Shown: positions 52,308 through 61,989, counted from the first letter of the stretch. The stretch: 64,000 nt of DNA from Lachnospiraceae bacterium (GCA_022793195.1 JAAWCJ010000024.1:1-64000), one strand, 5' to 3'. Translations and numbers: made by a program. The notes: generated by a model not told the origin, from the sequence alone.

Positions 52308-53086
52308 TAATCTTCCCACACTTTCCAAGGTATATTTCCCGATGCCCAAAGTTTCTCCAGCTGCTGTTTTTCCCGGAAGGTATCCATACACTGCCAAAAT
52401 CCGTGATGGGTACGCGCAATCAGTTCTCCCCGGGAAACCAGCCTGTCCATCGGCCCCTGCTCCAATACAACCGTATCATCTCCGATATAATCAAAAATCT
52501 GCGGTTCCAAAACCATGTAACCAATGTTGATCAAGTCTCCGTCCAAGTCTGACTTTTCCCGGAAAGCCATTACCCTGCCGTCTTTTGCAATATCCAGGAC
52601 TCCCTTATTCTGCCCGAAGTTGTACACGGATATGGTAGCGGCCTTTCCATGGCTTTTATGGAACTTGACCAATTCCCGAATGTCCATATCACATACCGCA
52701 TCACCGTAAGTCAGAAGAAACGTCTCATTTCCGATGTAATCCTGAATTCTCCTGACACGCCCTCCGGTCTGGGTATATAGTCCTGTATCCACTACAGTTA
52801 CTTTCCAGGCTTCCGCATGTTTATTGTGGACAATCATCTCATTGCCTTTTGTAAAATCAAAGGTAATGTCCGACGTATGCAAAAAATAATCTGCAAACCA
52901 TTCTTTAATTACATGCTGTTTATAACCGGCACATATGACAAACTCATGAAAGCCGTAATGGGAAAACCCTTTCATAATATGCCATAAAATCGGCATCTCG
53001 CCAATCTCAATCATGGGCTTCGGTTTTAAATGGGACTCTTCTGAAATACGTGTGCCAAAACCTCCGGCTAAAATGACAACCTTCAT
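52307..53086 (-). CDS. rfbF: Glucose-1-phosphate cytidylyltransferase
   Basis: 259 residues from ATG 53086 with GAGGAAAAAG upstream. VVILAGGFGTRISEESHLKPKPMIEIG opens the protein (key block AGGFGTRISEES with LKPKPM), the signature of RfbF/DdhA. Activates glucose 1-phosphate with CTP to CDP-glucose for the dehydratase encoded next. Confidence 0.94.
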   Translation of the reverse strand: MKVVILAGGFGTRISEESHLKPKPMIEIGEMPILWHIMKGFSHYGFHEFVICAGYKQHVIKEWFADYFLHTSDITFDFTKGNEMIVHNKHAEAWKVTVVDTGLYTQTGGRVRRIQDYIGNETFLLTYGDAVCDMDIRELVKFHKSHGKAATISVYNFGQNKGVLDIAKDGRVMAFREKSDLDGDLINIGYMVLEPQIFDYIGDDTVVLEQGPMDRLVSRGELIARTHHGFWQCMDTFREKQQLEKLWASGNIPWKVWED

Positions 53087-53100
53087 AATATCTTTTTCCT

Positions 53101-54003
53101 CTACTTTGTAATGTGCAAACAGCTTAACAGTAAAATAATACATGCCTTAAGAGACAGACATCTGTATTCTCTCCATATCTTTTTTGCTTCTTTAAAAAAC
53201 CCGTTCTTCTGCAGGCAGCGCATGGCCAGCAAAGCATACCCATTCCAGGCAGCTTCCCGCTCTTCCTCTGTCCACCGACTGTCATCCAGATATTTTTGTT
53301 TCAGGTATCTTAATGCCTCCATCTGAATATTAGCTTTTTTGCTGTAATTTCCTTCATGTAAAACAATCGTACAAAGAGGCTCATGGATAAAAACAATTTT
53401 ACCATAAGTTGTAAGTTTTATCCATAAATCATAATCTTCAACCGTCTTTAACTGCTCTGCCTCGTCAAACATTCCCACAGCCAACAAGGCATCTTTACGC
53501 ACTAAAGTACCGCTGAGCGTCATAAAATTTTTATGCAAAACCAATTCTCTGTGCTGCTCTTCTCTGCCGGCCGCAGTAGTACCGCAGGTACAAACCCGTT
53601 TTTTATTTTTCTGTATATCCCATTCTATAAAATCATTGGAATATGCCACGATATCCTTATCATTCCCATGGGCGGCGATTTCCTCATACAAACGTTCCAC
53701 ACGATCTTCCGCCCAAAAATCATCTGCATCTAAAAAACCAATCCAGTTTCCATGCGCCTTTTCCATTCCGCAGTTTCTTGACACAGAGAGAATACCATTA
53801 TTGTGTACCTTAATCAGACGAATATCCATATCCCGGACCGCATTTACAATTTCTTCTGTCTCATCCTGTGAATGGTTATCTACTACGATTACCTCGAAAT
53901 TGGGACATGTCTGATTTTGAAGAGAATTTAATGCACGACCAATAAATTTCCCCATATTATAAGTGATAATGATAATCGAAATTTTGTCTTCCGTCTTAGC
54001 CAT
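53101..54003 (-). CDS. GT2 family glycosyltransferase
   Basis: 300 residues from ATG 54003 with GGGGAG 7 nt upstream. Classic GT-A family 2 layout: SIIIITYNMGKFIGRAL at the start, VVDNHSQDETEE near 40, and the DxD in FLDADDFW near 90. The acceptor-side half ends with basic helices. It probably adds one sugar of the repeat unit on the inner face of the membrane. It overlaps wzy by 8 bp. Confidence 0.88.
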   Translation of the reverse strand: MAKTEDKISIIIITYNMGKFIGRALNSLQNQTCPNFEVIVVDNHSQDETEEIVNAVRDMDIRLIKVHNNGILSVSRNCGMEKAHGNWIGFLDADDFWAEDRVERLYEEIAAHGNDKDIVAYSNDFIEWDIQKNKKRVCTCGTTAAGREEQHRELVLHKNFMTLSGTLVRKDALLAVGMFDEAEQLKTVEDYDLWIKLTTYGKIVFIHEPLCTIVLHEGNYSKKANIQMEALRYLKQKYLDDSRWTEEEREAAWNGYALLAMRCLQKNGFFKEAKKIWREYRCLSLKACIILLLSCLHITK

Positions 54004-55204
54004 AAATATTCTCCCCACAGGCCTTTTTCTGTTTTCTATTGTTGACATACTGTATCCCAACTAAAAATATAATAAAACTGTTTAAAAAATGGTAATATAT
54101 ATAAAAACCGTTAAAGAAAGCAGGAAAGAGGACATAAATCACCAACAAAAATTTAACCATTCCCGATTCCGATTTAAGAATTTTCTTATAACCCCGGTAT
54201 AATATCCCCAAATATACAGATAATCCAATAATACCGGCTCCGACCAATATATTAATAAAATCATTATGTGCCCAGATTTCCATACCGACGCTTCTTAAAT
54301 TTAACTGGTAAATATAGTCGAAGCCATGGCCTGTAATCATACATAACAAATCACTGTTAAAATAATCTTTTAAATCCACCCACCAGAACTTACTTCTTCC
54401 GCTGGTAAATGACTCAAAAAAACTGGAAGACTGCCCGAAAGGGTCCTCAATCACATAGATAAATTTATTAATCATACCTGTTTTGATAAACAGAGCCACT
54501 GCCAGCAAAAATCCCACAAAATATATGCCAATTCTGACTGCTTTTTTATTTGTATCTGCCCGTACACAATAAACCAAGATTATTCCAAGAGGGATAAGGA
54601 AAACCCGCGCACCGGTTGCAAAGATAGTGGCAGAAAAAATCCCAAGCAGAATATATTTTAATATCTCATATTTTTTTTCATTAAATGCAAATACGGCCAG
54701 GCAAAGCGCCAGGCAACAACTGGAAGCCGCTGCATGACTGGAATCCGTAAACCCCTTAAAGTATGACGAACCTCCCCAGTTCTGAATATAACTGGATGGA
54801 GACAGTAATGAAACAATGACAACTGCCGCCGCCACCAAAACTGTAATTTTAGCCACTCTGTTATTTCTCTGAAAAGCATTTGACAGCTGCTGCATTTTCC
54901 CTGCCTGGCTCAGCCACAGCAATTCTGATAAACTAATTGCATAATAAAGCCAGTCATTTAAATTTACCCTTAAATTTTCTGCACGAAAAGAAGTATACAA
55001 AAGCAAAAACAATAAATAGATGTAGAAAAGGAGCATTTTCCTGCTGATGCGCCTGCAATTATCCAATAAAATCAGCAAAAAAGTCACTCCGGCAAGGACT
55101 CTGTTGATTGATAATGGAAAAATATTTTGTGTAAGTGTCGATATCGTAAATAAGCAAATAAGCCATATAAAATAATCACTTATCTGTTTTGATTTTATCA
55201 TCAT
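53996..55204 (-). CDS. wzy: Wzy-type O-antigen/capsule polymerase
   Basis: About 402 residues from ATG 55204, with around 11 membrane helices and a large external loop near residues 260-325 (SFFESFTSGRSKFW region), the layout of Wzy/WaaL-like polymerases. The GHGFDY segment in that loop resembles the usual catalytic external loop. It polymerises flipped repeat units. Sequence conservation is low in this family, so the call rests on topology and neighbours. Confidence 0.8.
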   Translation of the reverse strand: MMIKSKQISDYFIWLICLFTISTLTQNIFPLSINRVLAGVTFLLILLDNCRRISRKMLLFYIYLLFLLLYTSFRAENLRVNLNDWLYYAISLSELLWLSQAGKMQQLSNAFQRNNRVAKITVLVAAAVVIVSLLSPSSYIQNWGGSSYFKGFTDSSHAAASSCCLALCLAVFAFNEKKYEILKYILLGIFSATIFATGARVFLIPLGIILVYCVRADTNKKAVRIGIYFVGFLLAVALFIKTGMINKFIYVIEDPFGQSSSFFESFTSGRSKFWWVDLKDYFNSDLLCMITGHGFDYIYQLNLRSVGMEIWAHNDFINILVGAGIIGLSVYLGILYRGYKKILKSESGMVKFLLVIYVLFPAFFNGFYIYYHFLNSFIIFLVGIQYVNNRKQKKACGENIYG

Positions 55205-55219
55205 TGTCTGCCACAACCT

Positions 55220-56281
55220 CTATGGTATCAATTCATGATACACTTCTATTGTTTTTGAAATCATTTCTGTCTTTGAAAAATATTTTTTCACCTTTTCAAA
55301 TTCTTTTCTGCTGATCTCTTTTCTTTTTGACTGATCCTGTCCCAATTCTACAATTTTTTCTGCCAGCGCTTCCGTATCTCCGGGAACAATCATATCTGTA
55401 ATTCCCCCCAGCAATTCCGGCATGGTCGTTATGCCAGTCGTTATGACAGGAACGCCGTAGGCCATAGACTCCAAAACAGTCATCGACAATCCTTCAATAT
55501 ACGTAGGCAAAACCATAATCATGGCATTCAAATAGGCATTTTGTTTTTCCTGCTCTCCTATCCAGCCCTTGATTTCAACGCGTTTTTCCAATCCCATTTC
55601 TGCAATCCTGTTTTCCAGTTTTCCGGTCTCATCCTCGCCGTAAATTTGAAACACCGTATTTTCCGGTAATGACAGATTAATCCTTTTTACAGCATCAAGT
55701 AAGTCCCAGATTCCCTTTTTTTCATTAATTCTTCCCATATAAATGATATTATGGGAATCCGCACAATACAAATTGTGTTCCGGTACATTGATGCCATTAT
55801 ATATGACTTTGATATCCCTTTCCGGTTTCAGCTCCGCCATTTTTTTCTTCCAGTAGTTCCCCAGTACAATAACTCTGTCGGCGCTTTCAAAATACCGCCT
55901 GACGTGATTTTTCTTTCCGTCGGAGAGCGTATGATACCACTCCATAAATGGGCCGGCATGGATATGTATAATCGTTTTTACATTATGACGGCGGGCATAC
56001 TTCACCAGCATACCCTTTCTAAAAGTACTTCCTTTCTCAGCCATATGGACATGCAAAATATCAGCCTTTCCGGCTGCAATGATTTGCTTTGCCTTTCTCC
56101 ATCCCTGAAACATGGCATTTAAGCGCTTTAATTTACTCCCGGCCGTTGATGTTGCAACATAAGTTAAATGAACCTGCTCATTATATTCTGTGGAATCAAT
56201 GTACATTTCTGCCACTGTCCACATCCCTCCGGTTCTGTATTTGTCAACACCAACCATCAATACATTCATAGCAATCCTCAT
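55220..56281 (-). CDS. GT4 family glycosyltransferase
   Basis: 353 residues, GT-B fold. The C-terminal domain carries IIYMGRINEKKGIWDLLDA near residue 182 and the donor motif EGLSMTVLESMAYGVPVI near 268 (in short EGLSMTVLE), the GT4 signature with the two Glu residues. ATG 56281 has little ribosome site; an in-frame ATG at 56269 has GAGG upstream and could be the true start. It extends the repeat unit; donor unknown. Confidence 0.88.
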   Translation of the reverse strand: MRIAMNVLMVGVDKYRTGGMWTVAEMYIDSTEYNEQVHLTYVATSTAGSKLKRLNAMFQGWRKAKQIIAAGKADILHVHMAEKGSTFRKGMLVKYARRHNVKTIIHIHAGPFMEWYHTLSDGKKNHVRRYFESADRVIVLGNYWKKKMAELKPERDIKVIYNGINVPEHNLYCADSHNIIYMGRINEKKGIWDLLDAVKRINLSLPENTVFQIYGEDETGKLENRIAEMGLEKRVEIKGWIGEQEKQNAYLNAMIMVLPTYIEGLSMTVLESMAYGVPVITTGITTMPELLGGITDMIVPGDTEALAEKIVELGQDQSKRKEISRKEFEKVKKYFSKTEMISKTIEVYHELIP

Positions 56282-56296
56282 TTAATATTTCTGGCT

Positions 56297-57055
56297 CTAT
56301 TTGCCTTTTGAAGTCTTTCTGTATTTAAACATCAGCCTTATGATTTTCATATCATCAATAAAATATCGCTTAAACATCCGTCTGGGTTCCTGCAAAAAAC
56401 GATAAAACCACTCCAACCCACATTCACGCATCCATTTTGGCGCCCTCTTTATCTGCCCTGATAAAAAATCTACCGTTGCACCGGCGCACACAGAAACCTT
56501 TGCATCGTATTTTTTGTAATTCTCATAGATCCATTTTTCCTGCTTCGGGCATCCCAGACACACAATCAACAAATCCGGATGTGCCGCGCTCACCATGCGG
56601 TTTATGTGCTCCACTTCTTCCGGATCTTTTTCAAATCCCATGGGCGGTGCATAAACTCCTGCAATATTAATCTTCGGGAATTTCATTTCCAGCTTCTGTT
56701 TCGCCTGCTCTGCAACACCATCTTTTCCGCCAATAATAAAAATTCTGTAATTTTTCTCCGCCGCCTTTCCACACAGCAAAGGCACCAAATCCGATCCCGA
56801 TACCTTCTCCTTAATGGGCCGCCTCTGTATATTGGAAATCCAGATCAGCGGTTTCCCGTCCGTCAAAACCAGATCCGCCGTATCCACAATTTTTTTCAGA
56901 TAGGAATCCTTTTCCATCTTCATAACCACATCCACATTAATCGGCACCACATAGGTTTTCCTGTCTGAATGGATCATTTCTTCAATTAATGTGACAGTCT
57001 CATCCATACTTACATTATTGACAAATGTATTAAGCAGTCTTTGCTTTCCCATCAT
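56297..57055 (-). CDS. GT26 (WecG/TagA/CpsF) glycosyltransferase
   Basis: 252 residues. LVLTDGKPLIWISN near 60, IFIIGGKDGVAEQA near 105, IVCLGCPKQEKWIYEN near 165 and VCAGATVDFLSG near 190 are the GT26 motifs. These enzymes usually put the second sugar on the undecaprenyl-linked first one. Overlaps gmhA by 4 bp. Confidence 0.92.
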   Translation of the reverse strand: MMGKQRLLNTFVNNVSMDETVTLIEEMIHSDRKTYVVPINVDVVMKMEKDSYLKKIVDTADLVLTDGKPLIWISNIQRRPIKEKVSGSDLVPLLCGKAAEKNYRIFIIGGKDGVAEQAKQKLEMKFPKINIAGVYAPPMGFEKDPEEVEHINRMVSAAHPDLLIVCLGCPKQEKWIYENYKKYDAKVSVCAGATVDFLSGQIKRAPKWMRECGLEWFYRFLQEPRRMFKRYFIDDMKIIRLMFKYRKTSKGK

Positions 57056-57723
57056 TTTCCCCTATTCCTGTCTGAATTCCCAAAAAATTTGTCTTCCAGC
57101 ATCAGACACCAGCAATGATAGATCGGCAAATGATATTCCTGAACCATATATGTTTCCACTTCCGGAACTTTTACAACCACATCAGAAACCTTTGCCAATT
57201 CGCCTCCGCCAGCCCCTGTCAAACCAACCACCTGAATCCCAACGGCTTTGGCAACAACTGCAGCCATCAAAATATTTTCACTATTGCCTGAAGTTGAAAT
57301 TGCGAGAAAAACATCACCTGCTCTTCCATAACCAAATAACTGCTGTGCAAACACCCCGTGTCCGCCCACGTCATTGATATAGGCAGTAGTCAAAGCCTCA
57401 TGGGCCACCAGAGGAATTGCCATCAAAGAACATTCCAAATCCTCTGCCAGGCTTTTACCGCGAATAGGATCTATGCTTTCCAACTTACGGGCAATTTCTT
57501 CACTTACCGGACGCCGTATTTTAAACCTTTTCATCAATTCGCCTGCCATATGTTCTGAGTCCGCCGCAGAACCGCCATTGCCGGCAATCAACAGCTTTCC
57601 CCCGTTCATATAACATTCTTCCATGATCAGATACGCTGTGATAATATCCTTCTGAACGGTTTTTAGCGCAGGATATCTCTTTACCAGAAGACCGACATAC
57701 TCCTCTATCCTATTGTCAAACAT
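57052..57723 (-). CDS. gmhA: Sedoheptulose 7-phosphate isomerase
   Basis: 223 residues, SIS domain. GNGGSAADSEHMAGELMKRF near residues 48-67, key block GNGGSAADSEHMAGE, holds the phosphate and active-site residues of GmhA, then SGNSENIL near 140 and YHLPIYHCW near the end. It converts sedoheptulose 7-phosphate to D-glycero-D-manno-heptose 7-phosphate. It is the third gene of the heptose set; AAGGAGG precedes the ATG. Confidence 0.93.
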   Translation of the reverse strand: MFDNRIEEYVGLLVKRYPALKTVQKDIITAYLIMEECYMNGGKLLIAGNGGSAADSEHMAGELMKRFKIRRPVSEEIARKLESIDPIRGKSLAEDLECSLMAIPLVAHEALTTAYINDVGGHGVFAQQLFGYGRAGDVFLAISTSGNSENILMAAVVAKAVGIQVVGLTGAGGGELAKVSDVVVKVPEVETYMVQEYHLPIYHCWCLMLEDKFFGNSDRNRGK

Positions 57724-57751
57724 CCTTCCTCCTTATCTTGTGCGGTTCCCC

Positions 57752-59047
57752 TCAGCGGCCTTTTGTAAGTATTTCAGCGAATTCCAACAACGAATGGACC
57801 CTCATTTCCTGTCCATAATCACCACTTCCAATGAAAGCAGTTTTACAGCCGGCCGCCTTCCCCGCTTTCATATCAATTTCACTGTCACCGATCATCCATG
57901 AACGGTTCAAATCAATATTATAATCTGCTGCCGCCTGCAATAACATTCCTGGTTTCGGTTTCCGACATTCGCAATCAATTTTAAGTTCCGGCCGTTCTCC
58001 CTCATACCCTTTATGGGGATGATGGGGGCACCAGTAAACTGCATCCAAATATGCCCCTTCATGTCCCAGCAAAGTTTCCATTTTTTTATGAATTTCGGTT
58101 AATTCCTCACAGCTCATCTCTCCGCGGGCTATGACAGGCTGATTCGTCACTACGATGGCTAAATAACCGGAGGAATTGATCATATGGATGGCCTCTGCAA
58201 CGCCATCAATCAGCTGAAATTCATTGATATCCCGCAAAAATCCAACATATTGATTAATGGTTCCGTCACGGTCTAAAAAAACCGCTTTCTGCCTGTTTCT
58301 CAGATTTTTCCCTTTTACCAGCCCTTTTTCGAAATCATCGCATACGGAATAATAGCGTTCCGGCGTCCCCATGTCTTTCACGTATTCTGAACTGTCATAG
58401 CAAAACATTCTGCCTGTTCCGGCTAAAGGCTTCAAGATCTGCCTGTCCAAATCTATCCGAGGCGAATCAAATTCCCTGTTTAAAAGTTCCGGGCTAAGTA
58501 CATGCAAACCGGCATTTACACAATTATGGTAATAGCAAGGGCGTTCATCCTCTTTTGCCAACCATTTCTCCACAACACCATCTTCACCGGCAATAATTAA
58601 TCCGCTGTCGTAAGGATGATTATTGGGATGGGTAAACAATGTCGCCAAGCCTCCATGCTCCTTGTGGAATGTAACAAAACGGTTAAAATCCACGCTGAAC
58701 ATCACATCCCCGTTCAGTAAAAGAAAATCCTCCGTCAGCTGATCTTTTATTTTAAAAAGAGCTCCTCCATTACCCAACGGAGTGTCTTCAAAATAATACT
58801 GAATATCCACTCCGAAAGGACGTCCTGTCACAGGAGAATTCCCGGAGCCATCACCAAAGTAATCCCGGATAATATCCCCTTTATATCCCACCGTCAATAT
58901 AATATCTGTAAATCCCTGTTCTTTTAAACATTCAATTTCATGTTCAAGAACCGGCTTATTTTCAATTTTTATCATTGGCTTTGGAACATCATTTGCAACA
59001 GATGCGATTCTGCTGCCTTTTCCTCCGGCCATAATTACTACTTTCAT
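57752..59047 (-). CDS. Fusion: heptose 1-phosphate guanylyltransferase (HddC) + heptose bisphosphatase (GmhB)
   Basis: 431 residues, two enzymes in one chain. Residues 1-230: nucleotidyltransferase, MAGGKGSRIASVANDVPKPM near 6-25 and LLNGDVMFSVD near 110. Residues about 250-430: HAD phosphatase, VFLDRDGTIN near 255 (nucleophile Asp and acid Asp), VTNQPVIARG near 298, the zinc loop CPHHPHKG..CECRKP near 340-365 and WMIGDSEIDM near 385. It covers the second and fourth steps of the GDP-D-glycero-alpha-D-manno-heptose route, where separate genes are usual. Confidence 0.92.
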   Translation of the reverse strand: MKVVIMAGGKGSRIASVANDVPKPMIKIENKPVLEHEIECLKEQGFTDIILTVGYKGDIIRDYFGDGSGNSPVTGRPFGVDIQYYFEDTPLGNGGALFKIKDQLTEDFLLLNGDVMFSVDFNRFVTFHKEHGGLATLFTHPNNHPYDSGLIIAGEDGVVEKWLAKEDERPCYYHNCVNAGLHVLSPELLNREFDSPRIDLDRQILKPLAGTGRMFCYDSSEYVKDMGTPERYYSVCDDFEKGLVKGKNLRNRQKAVFLDRDGTINQYVGFLRDINEFQLIDGVAEAIHMINSSGYLAIVVTNQPVIARGEMSCEELTEIHKKMETLLGHEGAYLDAVYWCPHHPHKGYEGERPELKIDCECRKPKPGMLLQAAADYNIDLNRSWMIGDSEIDMKAGKAAGCKTAFIGSGDYGQEMRVHSLLEFAEILTKGR

Positions 59048-59061
59048 CCGGCATTTCCCTC

Positions 59062-60066
59062 TTAACTTTCCTGTGGAATATAAGTTTCCGGAGTATAATG
59101 AATCACCCTTGTACCCCCATTTTCAAATTCAAAAGGCACATACATTAAATCTTTCATTGCCTGTCTGACCGCTTTCTGCCGTTCCGGTTCAGCATAAAAC
59201 ACAAGGAAACCTCCTCCGCCGGCTCCCAGAAGTTTTCCTCCTGTTGCACCGGCACGAATCCCTTCTGCATACAGGCAGTCAATACTATCTGTAGATACCG
59301 CAGTCCCTATCTGCCTCTTTAACTTCCAGGTATAATCCAGCAATTTCCCAAAATCATTCAAGTCGGCAGCTTTATCCGTTAAAACCTTTTCCGCTTCATC
59401 CACTAAAGCAAGAATCTCTCTTAACTGGGCCGTCTTATCCTTCTTATTCAAACCATTCATTTTCTGTACATCAGACGAAAACCTTGTAAAGCCAGTAAAA
59501 AACATCATCATGTTCTGATTTAACTGTTTCTTTTTCTCCGGTGAAATAATAACAGGCAGAACCTCATAGCCATCCGGGCTAAAATTAATTCTGTTAAAAC
59601 CGCCGTATGAAGCTGCTATCTGGTCCTGCCACCCTCCCGCTTCCCCGCAAAGGACGCGTTCCAAATAAATTGCCTCATCTGCCAGCTTTTTCTTATCTGC
59701 GTATTTCCCCTTCAACGCATAAAATGCGTTCAACAAGCCTACGGCAAAAGAGCTGGATGTCCCCAAACCTGAACGCGCCGGAAGGTCCGCTTCATAGGTC
59801 AAGCGTATTTCATGCATATCCAGCAGTTTCATGGCATTCCGGACAAGCGGATGCCGGATATCCTCTATATTTGTTACACGCTCAATCTTTGAATAAGATA
59901 ATTCTGTGGAATAATCAAAGAATCTTGGGAGATGACGTACATTTACATAACAGTACTTATTAAACGTCGTAGATAGAACAGCGCCGCCATTTTCTCTGAA
60001 AAATTCTTCCATGTCTGTTCCGCCGCCAAAAAAAGACATACGGAACGGTGTTTTTGTAATAATCAT
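59062..60066 (-). CDS. hddA: D-glycero-alpha-D-manno-heptose 7-phosphate kinase
   Basis: 334 residues, GHMP kinase. PFRMSFFGGGTDMEEF near the N terminus, the ATP loop GLGTSSSFAVGLLNAF near 95, and the C-terminal GATGGKLLGAGGGGFL near 275 that shapes the active site. The early GGGTDM block separates HddA-type heptose kinases from galactokinases and mevalonate kinases. It phosphorylates C1 of heptose 7-phosphate in the alpha form. Confidence 0.92.
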   Translation of the reverse strand: MIITKTPFRMSFFGGGTDMEEFFRENGGAVLSTTFNKYCYVNVRHLPRFFDYSTELSYSKIERVTNIEDIRHPLVRNAMKLLDMHEIRLTYEADLPARSGLGTSSSFAVGLLNAFYALKGKYADKKKLADEAIYLERVLCGEAGGWQDQIAASYGGFNRINFSPDGYEVLPVIISPEKKKQLNQNMMMFFTGFTRFSSDVQKMNGLNKKDKTAQLREILALVDEAEKVLTDKAADLNDFGKLLDYTWKLKRQIGTAVSTDSIDCLYAEGIRAGATGGKLLGAGGGGFLVFYAEPERQKAVRQAMKDLMYVPFEFENGGTRVIHYTPETYIPQES

Positions 60067-60139
60067 CTCTTCCTCATCATTTCTGTTTTCTAAATACTAC
60101 AACTGCTTCTGCCATCCATTTTCATGCCTGCCTTTTCCA

Positions 60140-60904
60140 TCATATAGAATGATCTCCTGAATAATAAATCCGGTAGCCCGATATATTTCCTGCCTCCCGA
60201 TAATTATACATATCCAATAAGCTTTCTTCAATAACATTCCGTTCGTAAGTCACCACAAATTCATAATCCAGCTCACAGGCCCGCCTCAAAATAAAATCAA
60301 AATCCGGCTCCTGCCTTTCCATGGCATGGTAAATTTCCATTTGTACCCCGGATGCCGGTATAATATATCCATCCACATTTCTTCCATATAGGCTCTGAAT
60401 TTCACCTGAATACTGTCTTGCTTCAGACAATAGCGGAGCCGGAAGAATACATCTGGGAGACTCTTCGATTTCCAGCATTGCCGCACACACTTCTTCCACC
60501 GGCTTTGAAACCTTTTCCAGGTTTTGAATAACGGAAAATCCTCCATTTTTATAAACATTCGTTCCTTTTACCAAAACAAATACGGCAAAAATAACCAACA
60601 CAATTATCTTGTCCGTCCTGCGCTGACTGTTCTGAACCATTTTCGTAACTGCATATGCGATAATGATTGCATCTGGTATCACCCAAAAAAGTCTCCAGTA
60701 AATAATCTGACGAAAAACCAGCCAGTACAATGCCGGATTCACAACACAAAATGCCAGCAGCGCTACCGGGTATAAAAAACACTTCCTCGAATTCTTTTCG
60801 TGGACAAACAGATACAGGTACGAAAATATTGCCATTATTAAAAAGAAGCCGTCCGCATAATATAACCGATACCAATATACGATCTGGGATATTGCATCTT
60901 TCAT
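60140..60904 (-). CDS. Membrane protein with C-terminal external domain, unassigned
   Basis: 254 residues. Four or five membrane helices (in residues about 15-125), then about 125 external residues rich in charged and aromatic residues, including PAPLLSEARQYSG and GRNVDGYIIP. It lies 24 bp after another membrane protein, with its own ribosome site (AGGAG 8 nt before the ATG). The two may be parts of one function that is a single larger protein elsewhere. The preceding gap to hddA (73 bp) holds nothing seen. Confidence 0.65.
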   Translation of the reverse strand: MKDAISQIVYWYRLYYADGFFLIMAIFSYLYLFVHEKNSRKCFLYPVALLAFCVVNPALYWLVFRQIIYWRLFWVIPDAIIIAYAVTKMVQNSQRRTDKIIVLVIFAVFVLVKGTNVYKNGGFSVIQNLEKVSKPVEEVCAAMLEIEESPRCILPAPLLSEARQYSGEIQSLYGRNVDGYIIPASGVQMEIYHAMERQEPDFDFILRRACELDYEFVVTYERNVIEESLLDMYNYREAGNISGYRIYYSGDHSI

Positions 60905-60928
60905 TTCAAATTCTCCTGCAATCAGGAT

Positions 60929-61969
60929 TTATAATCCTTGTTTTATTATAGAATATATTCCATAATATATTACATTCGGAATGACCATCCCCCATAAACA
61001 CATTGTGATCCGCCAGTTTCTCTTAAAAATCCCATACAAAAACCCAAAAACCCCCAGTAAAAGGGCCCCTATGATGACCCCCATCCCTGACATCAGGCAT
61101 AATGCAAAATTCAAAAACAGCATACAGGCATAAGCACTTTTTTGACCATACCGATAAATCCATATACAAATAAGAAACATTGCAGGAACTCCCAATCCTG
61201 CAATCACTGCTTTTCCCTGCCATATTCGAACCATCGTAAATGTTTCTGAACTATATAGAGAAAAATATCCGTACACATATAAAAACATCAGCACATCCAC
61301 AAACACACATTGATGCACAAGCTCTGCCCCAAAAAATTCTTCAGAAAGCATCCACCATACCCCAAGAACTGCCCCCAGTAACGCAGCAGGAAGGATTGTA
61401 TGAGCTATAACAGCCGGTGAAAGTCCCATAACCTTTCCGCAATAGGCCAAATATACTGCCCAGGGGGCTGTCACATCTTTTCCCAGTTCCCCCAGCCATG
61501 TTGTAATTTCAGAACCTGTGTTGGGATCCGTCAAAAACATTTTATTGGTCCGTACAATATCCACTGCATTGACCACAAATCTGGAATCATCCGCATCCAT
61601 ATGTTGACCGAAAAATGCTGCCACCAAAAAAAATGTGATTAAAATTCCGGTAATTAACACAACTATTTTTTGTTCTCTGCTTTTCCCGCGGCCTTTTATA
61701 AAAGACGGAAAATGATTCCGGTATATTCCATATCCGCACAAAATCAGTATCCAGGCAGAAAGTAAAATCACTACTGTTAAAAATGACGCTTTCAGTAACA
61801 CTAACGGCACTGTAATAAACTGGCAAAACGCCCATATGGCTATCAATCCCATCACATACAGTTTAGGTACCGTCTTTTTTATTTTCAAAACTTCACAAAA
61901 CCCGTTACCAACCAGATAAGGTACAATCCAGGATAACAGTACCGCCAAAACGATATTTACGATCAACAT
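60929..61969 (-). CDS. Polytopic membrane protein, unassigned
   Basis: 346 residues and about ten membrane helices. A DADDSRFVVNAVDIVRTNKM segment in an external loop near residues 125-145 has a DADD acidic cluster like the catalytic loop of GT-C transferases, followed by TWLGELGKDVTAPWAVYLAY. It may be a GT-C enzyme or a lipid-intermediate transporter. Together with the next gene it sits between the Wzz-like gene and the heptose genes. Confidence 0.6.
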   Translation of the reverse strand: MLIVNIVLAVLLSWIVPYLVGNGFCEVLKIKKTVPKLYVMGLIAIWAFCQFITVPLVLLKASFLTVVILLSAWILILCGYGIYRNHFPSFIKGRGKSREQKIVVLITGILITFFLVAAFFGQHMDADDSRFVVNAVDIVRTNKMFLTDPNTGSEITTWLGELGKDVTAPWAVYLAYCGKVMGLSPAVIAHTILPAALLGAVLGVWWMLSEEFFGAELVHQCVFVDVLMFLYVYGYFSLYSSETFTMVRIWQGKAVIAGLGVPAMFLICIWIYRYGQKSAYACMLFLNFALCLMSGMGVIIGALLLGVFGFLYGIFKRNWRITMCLWGMVIPNVIYYGIYSIIKQGL

Positions 61970-61989
61970 ATGATATCCTTTAATTTTTC

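Noticed and set aside
60905-60928. A frameshift splitting one membrane protein into two (60140-60904 and 60929-61969)
   Set aside because: The downstream gene has its own AGGAG site and ATG, and the upstream frame ends naturally, so two separate genes are the simpler reading.
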